Positions 5,725 through 10,783 of a stretch of DNA of 10,783 nt are shown here, one piece after another (the first letter of the stretch is position 1; each line of letters starts with the position of its first letter). Source of the DNA: UBA7702 sp051866595. GTDB taxonomy: Bacteria; Bacillota; Dehalobacteriia; UBA7702. The notes beneath the pieces were generated by a model. It was not told the DNA's origin. It ran no database searches and saw nothing but the letters and a program-made list of their open reading frames with translations. The stretch is from positions 1 through 10,783 of the forward strand of contig JBJDXI010000093.1 of assembly GCA_051866595.1 (NCBI GenBank), in the 5' to 3' direction. Position numbers and translations under genes: made by a program.

Positions 5725-6204
5725 TCATTCGCAGTCTTTTTCGTAGATTTCTTCAAATAAACGGAGCTGCTCGCTGATATTTCCCACGGAAAAGCCGCGG
5801 CGGTATAAACGCTGAAAATAACGATTTTTATTTTCTTTAAAATCTTTTCCCCGCTCACACCATTGTGACAACAATTTACCGATGATCTTCTGTTCTTCCT
5901 CATCGGTATAGAGGTCTTCCAATTCGTATTCGCAGTCGATCCCGGCCTCCTGGAGCTCACGGCGAACAAAATTTCGGCCTTTGGGATTGTTGCGTTTTCT
6001 CTTGTCCACTAGGTATTCCTTATGGCGCTCATCGTCAATATATCCCCAGCGTTTCAGAGACTCCACCGTTTCTTCGGCAACCTCTTCGGAAAACCCCCGC
6101 TTTTTTAAAGCGAGGGTCATCTCTTTTACACTGCGGGGTTTATAATTCAACAGCCATAAACTGTAATTCACCGGATTCGGAAGCTTTTTGTTTTTTATGC
6201 TCAT
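5725..6204 (-). CDS. recX: RecX-family regulatory protein
   Basis: RecX binds RecA filaments and modulates (usually restrains) their growth and strand exchange. The 159-residue protein shows the three-helix repeat pattern of the family: YKPRSVKEMTLALKKRGF at 21-38, WGYIDDERH at 53-61, a basic stretch KRKRNNPKGR at 68-77 and a last repeat around YFQRLYRRGFS at 129-139. The length is normal. It starts two bases after the recA stop (TAA AA ATG) with no convincing Shine-Dalgarno, so it is probably translated by ribosomes finishing recA, which would keep its level below that of RecA. Only the gene neighbourhood and these motifs support the call, but together they are strong. Confidence 0.9.
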   Translation of the reverse strand: MSIKNKKLPNPVNYSLWLLNYKPRSVKEMTLALKKRGFSEEVAEETVESLKRWGYIDDERHKEYLVDKRKRNNPKGRNFVRRELQEAGIDCEYELEDLYTDEEEQKIIGKLLSQWCERGKDFKENKNRYFQRLYRRGFSVGNISEQLRLFEEIYEKDCE

Positions 6205-6206
6205 TT

Positions 6207-7259
6207 TTATTCGGATTCAGAAATGTTTTCTTCTTCTTTTTCATGGTCGTCTCCGAAGGAAGAAACATCTTTATTGCGGATAATGGACATCACGGTGTCT
6301 TCCACTTCTTTGTAAACATCGGGATGTTCTTTCAGATAGGCTTTGGCGTTTTCACGGCCCTGACCGATCCGTTCTTCTTTATAGGAGAACCATGCGCCGC
6401 TCTTGCGGATGATTTCCTGATCCACGGCAATATCCAGCAAACTGCCGACCCGGGAAGCGCCCTCACCGTAGATCACGTCAAATTCCGCGACTTTAAAAGG
6501 AGGTGCCACTTTATTTTTGACAATCTTCACTTTAGTGCGGTTCCCGATGATTTCCGTACCGTTTTTAATGGCGTCGGCCTTACGGATTTCAATACGCACG
6601 GAAGAATAGAACTTCAAGGCCCGACCGCCGGTGGTGGTTTCGGGGTTACCGTAAACAATACCGATTTTTTCGCGGATCTGATTGATGAAAATCACCGTCG
6701 TTTTGGTTTTCCCGACGATACCGGTGAGTTTCCGTAAAGCCTGAGACATCAGGCGGGCCTGAACACCCATATGGCTGTCGCCCATTTCCCCTTCCAGTTC
6801 CGCCCGGGGAACGAGGGCAGCGACGGAGTCCACTACAATAATGTCCACGGAATTACTGCGCACAAGGGCTTCGGTAATTTCCAGCGCCTGTTCTCCCATG
6901 TCCGGCTGGGCAATGAGCAGTTCGTTGATGTCCACACCGAGTTTCCCTGCGTATTGGGGGTCCAAAGCGTGTTCCGCGTCGATAAAAGCCGCGGTACCGC
7001 CCATTTTCTGCGCTTCGGCAACGATGTGCAGGGCAACAGTGGTTTTCCCGGAGGATTCCGGACCGTAAATTTCAATGATACGTCCCCGGGGCACGCCGCC
7101 GACGCCGAGGGCCACATCGAGGGAAAGAATCCCGGTGGGAATGACTTCAATGTTCATTTTCGCCGCATCGCCCAAACGCATGATCGCGCCTTTGCCGAAT
7201 TGTTTCTCAATGTGATGTAACGCTTCTTCCAAGGCATCTTTTCTGTTATTTTTATCCAT
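6207..7259 (-). CDS. recA: Recombinase RecA
   Basis: RecA forms ATP-dependent filaments on single-stranded DNA, drives homologous pairing and triggers LexA-type repressor cleavage. The 350-residue form used here has Walker A GPESSGKT at 66-73 (K72) and the catalytic E96 in FIDAEHALDP, the same numbers as in E. coli RecA. Walker B IIVVDS, the L1 and L2 DNA-binding loops (EGEMGDSHMG and FINQIREKIG through NPETTTGG), and an acidic C-terminal tail follow. An ATG four codons upstream (7271) would give 354 residues, but only the ATG at 7259 has GGAG at a suitable distance (6 bases). This start overlaps the end of thpR by eight bases. I see no LexA box close upstream, so SOS control, if present, must act on the operon's distant promoter. 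Confidence 0.98.
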   Translation of the reverse strand: MDKNNRKDALEEALHHIEKQFGKGAIMRLGDAAKMNIEVIPTGILSLDVALGVGGVPRGRIIEIYGPESSGKTTVALHIVAEAQKMGGTAAFIDAEHALDPQYAGKLGVDINELLIAQPDMGEQALEITEALVRSNSVDIIVVDSVAALVPRAELEGEMGDSHMGVQARLMSQALRKLTGIVGKTKTTVIFINQIREKIGIVYGNPETTTGGRALKFYSSVRIEIRKADAIKNGTEIIGNRTKVKIVKNKVAPPFKVAEFDVIYGEGASRVGSLLDIAVDQEIIRKSGAWFSYKEERIGQGRENAKAYLKEHPDVYKEVEDTVMSIIRNKDVSSFGDDHEKEEENISESE

Positions 7260-7812
7260 TCTTTTCTCCATCCTTTAGCATAAATTGATTGATTACGGTA
7301 TACACCGGAATTTTTTCGGAAAGATCGCTTTTCATCAGCAGAAAGCGATCCACCTTCATCGTCCCGAAATCACGGTGCTCCGCCCGATAAAATTGCTCCC
7401 AAAAGGTTTTTTGTTTTTCTTCGGTAAATTTTACCCGTCCCACCGTAAGATGGGGCGAAAACTTTTTCTTATCGCGGCTGTCCGTCGCTTTTCGGACAGA
7501 CAAAGCCAGCGCCGTCAAAGAATCATTCTTTTTCAGACCGACCCAAACTACTTTGGCTTCCCCGTTTTTGGGAAAGGTACCGACGCCATGAACAGACAGT
7601 GAAAAAGACTTATGATTTCCTGCCACCGCCTTGAGTTTCTTATTTAAAGCAGGCAGTTCGCTTTCGTCGGTTTCTCCGAGAAAATCCAATGTCAGATGAA
7701 GGTTCTCTGCCGGCACCATTCGGATACCTTTTACAGGACCGAGTTCTTCCATGAAATTCCTCAAAGAAGAGCGGATGTCCTCGGATAACGGTACAGCGAT
7801 AAAAGCTCTCAT
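7252..7812 (-). CDS. thpR: RNA 2',3'-cyclic phosphodiesterase (2H family)
   Basis: ThpR (formerly LigT) opens 2',3'-cyclic phosphates on RNA to 2'-phosphates and can ligate tRNA halves in vitro. The 186-residue protein has the two HxTx motifs that define the 2H phosphoesterases: HLTL at 39-42 and HLTV at 121-124, each followed by the expected hydrophobic strand (DFLGE, GRV). Length is typical. I place the start at the ATG at 7812, giving the usual beginning MRAFIAVPL and an ATGA overlap with the cinA stop; an ATG three codons upstream (7821) is too close to the GGAG. In this cluster it is inserted between cinA and recA, which are adjacent in B. subtilis. Its biological substrate is unknown. 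Confidence 0.92.
   Translation of the reverse strand: MRAFIAVPLSEDIRSSLRNFMEELGPVKGIRMVPAENLHLTLDFLGETDESELPALNKKLKAVAGNHKSFSLSVHGVGTFPKNGEAKVVWVGLKKNDSLTALALSVRKATDSRDKKKFSPHLTVGRVKFTEEKQKTFWEQFYRAEHRDFGTMKVDRFLLMKSDLSEKIPVYTVINQFMLKDGEKNG
7266..7269 (-). promoter_or_regulatory. Ribosome binding site that decides the recA start
   Basis: GGAG on the minus strand lies six bases before the ATG at 7259, inside the last codons of thpR. The alternative ATG at 7271 is directly adjacent to its only purine-rich stretch, leaving no spacer, so the shorter RecA is favoured. Confidence 0.6.
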
Positions 7813-8279
7813 AATCCGCATTTCTCCGCAATAAAGCCGAGGGCCGTGGCCACCGTCTGACGGCGGATTTCTTCCCGACTGCCGGAAAAGAGATTCTTTT
7901 TGATAAAGACCTCATCCCCTTTGGCCAATCCCATATACACAAGACCCACCGGTTTTTCCGCGGAGCCTCCGCCGGGACCGGCAATGCCGGTGACGGAAAC
8001 GGAAACATCCGCGCCGGAAACACTTTGCAAGCCCCGGGCCATTTCAAAAGCGGTTTCCGCACTGACGGCGCCGAACTGTTCCAGTGTCTCCTTTTTCACG
8101 CCGAGAATCTTCATTTTCGCTTCGTTGCTATAGGTCACCATCCCGTAACCGAAAATTCCGGAAGAACCGGGTACATCGGTAATAGAGGAGGCAATCATGC
8201 CGCCGGTGCAGGACTCCGCTGTGGCGACAACGATTTTTTTCTCCATGAGCTTTTCAACGATTTCCCTGTTTTCCATCAT
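7809..8279 (-). CDS. pncC: Stand-alone CinA C-terminal domain, nicotinamide-nucleotide amidase
   Basis: This family deamidates nicotinamide mononucleotide to nicotinic acid mononucleotide in NAD recycling. The 156 residues cover only the amidase domain: ATAESCTGG at 19-27 with the catalytic serine, YSNEAK at 50-55, TGIAGPGGG at 97-105 and KPVG at 109-112. The N-terminal molybdopterin-like (COG1058) domain found in the full-length CinA of many Firmicutes is absent, and pgsA occupies the space directly upstream, so it is not a truncation within the window. Position next to pgsA and recA is the classic cinA locus. The ATG overlaps the pgsA stop (ATGA), with AAGGA nine bases before it. Confidence 0.92.
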   Translation of the reverse strand: MMENREIVEKLMEKKIVVATAESCTGGMIASSITDVPGSSGIFGYGMVTYSNEAKMKILGVKKETLEQFGAVSAETAFEMARGLQSVSGADVSVSVTGIAGPGGGSAEKPVGLVYMGLAKGDEVFIKKNLFSGSREEIRRQTVATALGFIAEKCGL

Positions 8280-8812
8280 TCAAACAATTCCTTGGCTTTA
8301 TAAAGATAATCCGCGCCGGAAAGGACCGTAATGATCACAGCGATCCATAACAGAACAGTGCCGAGAACTTCCGGCAAAGCGGTGAACTGACCGGCCAGGA
8401 GGATGTAAGTAATGGCAATGATCTGAGAGACCGTTTTGAACTTTCCGAAATAAGAAGCGGCAATAACAACGCCTTTATCGGCGGCAATGGCCCGAAGACC
8501 GGTAATGACCAGTTCCCGTGTGAGAATCAGAATAATGGCCACCGCCCCGGCTTTTTCCAGGGCCAGAAGGCAGATCAACGTAGCCAGAATCAACAGTTTA
8601 TCCGCCAGAGGATCAAGGAATTTGCCCAGCGTCGTCACGAGATTGCGGGAACGGGCAATGTGACCATCCACCCCGTCCGTCGCCGCGGCCACGACGAAAA
8701 TAATCGCGGAAATCAGATATTTTCCGGGAATCGGCAGCAGCAAAAACAGTATAATCAGCGGTATCATGGCGATACGGATCAGCGTTATGGTATTGGGTAA
8801 ATTCAGTTTCAT
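8276..8812 (-). CDS. pgsA: CDP-diacylglycerol–glycerol-3-phosphate 3-phosphatidyltransferase
   Basis: PgsA makes phosphatidylglycerol phosphate from CDP-diacylglycerol and glycerol-3-phosphate, the committed step to phosphatidylglycerol and cardiolipin, in the cell membrane. The CDP-alcohol phosphotransferase signature is perfect: D46, D49-G50, A53-R54, G63, D67 and D71. At 178 residues with several hydrophobic helices (about 8-28, 30-45, 72-90, 92-108, 130-168) the size is normal. The start overlaps the rimO stop as ATGA and has AAGGAG seven bases upstream. The N-terminus NLPNTITLIRI is characteristic of PgsA and separates it from other CDP-alcohol transferases. Confidence 0.95.
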   Translation of the reverse strand: MKLNLPNTITLIRIAMIPLIILFLLLPIPGKYLISAIIFVVAAATDGVDGHIARSRNLVTTLGKFLDPLADKLLILATLICLLALEKAGAVAIILILTRELVITGLRAIAADKGVVIAASYFGKFKTVSQIIAITYILLAGQFTALPEVLGTVLLWIAVIITVLSGADYLYKAKELFE

Positions 8813-10146
8813 TCTTCTTCTCCTTGGGTTTCTTTCAATATTTTACCGGTAAGATCGTAAACATCACTGCCGGTAATTTCAGCTTTTACAACATTTCCCG
8901 GCACATAGTCTCCATTGCCGGAAAGATAGATCAAACCGTCCACTTCCGGCGCCTGGAAAGAAGTCCGGCCGTAATAGGGATATTGTTCATGAATGGGATC
9001 ATCCTCCGGGGTGAGGCCGTCAATAAGCACAGTTTCTGTTCTTCCGACCCAGCGTTCCAGCTGTTGAGCGGAGCAGCGGCTCAGAAGAGACATTACCGCG
9101 TCGTAACGGAGTTCCTTCACCTCTTCCGAAATCTGACCGGGCAGGTCATAAGCGGCGGTATCTTCCTCCCGGGAATACGGAAACGCGCCGACCCAATCAA
9201 GGTTCGCTTCTTTCAAAAAAGAGCAAAGAGATTCAAATTCTTCTTCGGTCTCACCGGGGAATCCCACAATAAACGTACTGCGGATGGCGAAATCCGGATC
9301 CACCTCCCGGATCATCGAAAGCAGGGAAACCAGTTTTTCCCGCCGTTCCGGCCGACCCATCGCTTTCAGCACGCGGTCATCCGCATGCTGCATCGGAATA
9401 TCCAGATAACTGCAGAGCTTTTCCTCTTTCGCCAGCAGTTCCACGAGTTCCCGGTCAATGCGGTTGGGATAACTGTATAAAATACGGATACGCAGAAAAT
9501 CCAGTTTGACGAATTCTTTTAAAAGTTCTTTCAGTTTCGGTTCCCCGTAAAGGTCTTTACCGTAAACTGTGGTATCCTGCGCCAAAAGATTTACTTCTTT
9601 TACGCCCCGACGAACCAGCTCCTCCGCTTCCTCCAGAATATCTTCCATGCTGCGGCTTACATAGGAACCGCGCATCTGAGGGATGGAACAAAAAGTACAG
9701 GTATTATTGCATCCTTCAGCAATTTTGAGATACGCCCAGTGAGACGGCGTGGTCAGGACGCGTCTCATCGGATACGCTTGTTCCGCCGGCTCGCGCCAGG
9801 GAAACATTTCATCCAGACGCTCCGCAATGGTCTCAAAATTCAATGACGTAAGCCAAAGATCCACTTCGGGAATTTCTTTTGCCAGCTCTTCCTGATATTT
9901 TTGGACAAGACAGCCGGTAACAATCAGGCACCGACATTCTTCTTTTTTTAACTGTGCGTAGCGTATAATCGCGTCAATGCTCTCTTCTTTCGCTGACGCG
10001 ATAAAACCGCAGGTATTCACAACGATCACATCAGCGTCTTCAAATTCGCCGGTCAAATGATAACCGTGATCTTTCAGGATGGCCATCATGCGCTCACTGT
10101 CTACCAGATTTTTGGCACATCCCAGACTGCAGATTGCAACTTTCAA
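8809..10146 (-). CDS. rimO: Ribosomal protein S12 methylthiotransferase
   Basis: RimO is a radical-SAM enzyme with two iron-sulfur clusters that adds a methylthio group to a conserved aspartate of ribosomal protein S12. In its 445 residues the N-terminal cluster cysteines are C10, C46 and C79, and the radical-SAM motif CNNTCTFC supplies C146, C150 and C153. A TRAM domain fills about 375-440. The N-terminus SLGCAKNLVDSE is typical of RimO and distinguishes it from MiaB. The start codon is TTG at 10146, with AAAGGAG about seven bases upstream; that Shine-Dalgarno overlaps the stop of the rodZ-like gene. The 3' end overlaps pgsA by four bases. Confidence 0.96.
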   Translation of the reverse strand: MKVAICSLGCAKNLVDSERMMAILKDHGYHLTGEFEDADVIVVNTCGFIASAKEESIDAIIRYAQLKKEECRCLIVTGCLVQKYQEELAKEIPEVDLWLTSLNFETIAERLDEMFPWREPAEQAYPMRRVLTTPSHWAYLKIAEGCNNTCTFCSIPQMRGSYVSRSMEDILEEAEELVRRGVKEVNLLAQDTTVYGKDLYGEPKLKELLKEFVKLDFLRIRILYSYPNRIDRELVELLAKEEKLCSYLDIPMQHADDRVLKAMGRPERREKLVSLLSMIREVDPDFAIRSTFIVGFPGETEEEFESLCSFLKEANLDWVGAFPYSREEDTAAYDLPGQISEEVKELRYDAVMSLLSRCSAQQLERWVGRTETVLIDGLTPEDDPIHEQYPYYGRTSFQAPEVDGLIYLSGNGDYVPGNVVKAEITGSDVYDLTGKILKETQGEEE

Positions 10147-10158
10147 ATTTCTTCTCCT

Positions 10159-10587
10159 TTATATCCAAAGACGGCTGCCCAAAAAGGCAAAAAACGCCAG
10201 AATCGCCAAGGTAATCAAAATGGAAGCCAGCAAACGTCGTTGCCGCGCCGAACGGCGGGAAGCGTTTTCCCATTGGCTGTTCCGTTTTTCAATATGTTCT
10301 TCCGGAGTAAACAGGCGTTTTTCAATGCCGCTGTTAATGAAAGAAGATTCGTCATAACCGATTTCTTTCATAATCTCTTCCGTAATTTTTCTTGAATTCA
10401 GACCGAGATAGGACGCGTATGTCTTCGCGTAACCGAGAACAAAAGTTTTTCCCGGTAAGTCATCGTAAGCTTCTTCTTCCAACGCGAAAAGATACGGAGC
10501 GTCAATATCCAATTCCGAAGCGACTTCATTCAGAGTGAAGCCGGCTTCCATCCGTGCCTGCTGGAGGCGGAGTCCCGTTGTTCCCAT
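10159..10587 (-). CDS. Short RodZ-like membrane protein with HTH domain
   Basis: RodZ links MreB filaments to the cell-wall elongation machinery. This 142-residue protein has the RodZ-type helix-turn-helix domain at about 5-65 (LRLQQARMEAGFTLNEVA, then LPGKTFVLGYAKTYASYLGL), a linker, a basic patch RRSARQRR at 111-118 and one membrane helix at 119-141. It ends with that helix: the extracytoplasmic part found in most RodZ proteins is absent. The stop runs into the rimO Shine-Dalgarno, so no hidden extension exists. It therefore presents the cytoplasmic MreB-binding part on a membrane anchor. Its place between ftsK and rimO/pgsA matches ymfM of B. subtilis. The start has AGGTGA shortly before the ATG. 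It could be a degenerate RodZ in a coccoid organism or a DNA-binding membrane regulator. Confidence 0.85.
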   Translation of the reverse strand: MGTTGLRLQQARMEAGFTLNEVASELDIDAPYLFALEEEAYDDLPGKTFVLGYAKTYASYLGLNSRKITEEIMKEIGYDESSFINSGIEKRLFTPEEHIEKRNSQWENASRRSARQRRLLASILITLAILAFFAFLGSRLWI

Positions 10588-10598
10588 AATCTCACCTG

Positions 10599-10783
10599 TT
10601 ATTCCTCAAATAGTGATTGTTCCTGCGGCTCTTTAAAAGTTTCTTTAAATGTTTCCAGCGACATCAGAACCGTACGGGGCTTCGCGCCGTCCGCCGGACC
10701 GATAACTCCTCTTTCTTCCAATTCTTCCATAATTCGGGCGGCATGGTTATATCCGATACGAAAACGCCGCTGCATCATCGAAG
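10599..10783 (-). CDS. ftsK: DNA translocase FtsK/SpoIIIE, C-terminal gamma domain, 5' end cut by window
   Basis: FtsK/SpoIIIE pumps chromosomal DNA through the division septum. Only the last 61 codons are visible, covering most of the winged-helix gamma domain that reads the polarity sequences on the chromosome: SMMQRRFRIGYNHAARIMEE, followed by LEERGVIGPADGAKPRTVL. This is a very close match to the family consensus. A tail of about 20 residues rich in Glu and Phe follows. The stop lies 11 bases before the rodZ-like ATG, so both are probably cotranscribed. The motor and membrane domains lie beyond the right edge, so FtsK cannot be told from SpoIIIE here. Confidence 0.93.
   Translation of the reverse strand, partial: SMMQRRFRIGYNHAARIMEELEERGVIGPADGAKPRTVLMSLETFKETFKEPQEQSLFEE

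Noticed and set aside
7257..7271. Four-codon longer recA start at ATG 7271
   Set aside because: The ribosome site and the agreement of Walker A and catalytic Glu positions with E. coli RecA favour the ATG at 7259.
7260..7400. LexA (GAAC-N4-GTTC) box upstream of recA
   Set aside because: I looked for it on both strands near the recA start and did not see it.

Overview
The window is an ordinary chromosomal block from a Gram-positive-lineage bacterium (Firmicutes). All supported genes lie on the minus strand, so the reading order runs from the right edge to the left. The order ftsK, rodZ-like, rimO, pgsA, cinA/pncC, thpR, recA, recX, rny, ymdB resembles the recA–rny neighbourhood of Bacillus and Clostridia. 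I see no spoVS after ymdB, and a membrane dipeptidase and a PHP-domain gene follow instead. The gene content would suit a non-sporulating member of the Negativicutes (Dialister-like), but that placement is an inference from gene order only. There is no sign of phage, insertion sequences, CRISPR or other recent transfer.

Right block (10783 to 5725): the last 61 codons of the DNA translocase FtsK, then a short RodZ-like membrane HTH protein, RimO (ribosomal protein S12 methylthiotransferase), PgsA (phosphatidylglycerophosphate synthase), a stand-alone CinA C-terminal amidase, ThpR (RNA 2',3'-cyclic phosphodiesterase), RecA and RecX. The genes are very tightly packed: rimO/pgsA, pgsA/cinA and probably cinA/thpR share ATGA overlaps, thpR and recA overlap by 8 bases, and recX starts 2 bases after recA. 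This looks like one long transcript with translational coupling.

Central non-coding region (5724 to 5427): about 300 bases, very AT-rich in the middle. It holds two good minus-strand promoter candidates, two short perfect palindromes, a long imperfect hairpin and then a textbook intrinsic terminator. The terminator ends only about 26 bases before the rny start codon. This is the arrangement of a transcription attenuator or riboswitch, or of a small RNA, in front of RNase Y. I could not match it to a known RNA family, and it is the most interesting object in the window.

Left block (5426 to 1): RNase Y, a perfect inverted repeat (likely terminator or processing site), an unrecognised 175-residue protein, YmdB phosphodiesterase, a 132-base gap, membrane dipeptidase (M19), PHP-domain phosphoesterase and the start of cobS (cobalamin synthase), which runs off the left edge. 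The gap before the dipeptidase contains a possible 24-codon leader ORF with an ideal Shine-Dalgarno. It overlaps the dipeptidase start and is followed by a terminator-like hairpin inside the first dipeptidase codons, a second possible attenuation site. RNase Y, YmdB, ThpR and the PHP protein all belong to families that act on RNA or nucleotides, so the region is rich in RNA turnover functions next to the RecA/RecX recombination pair.
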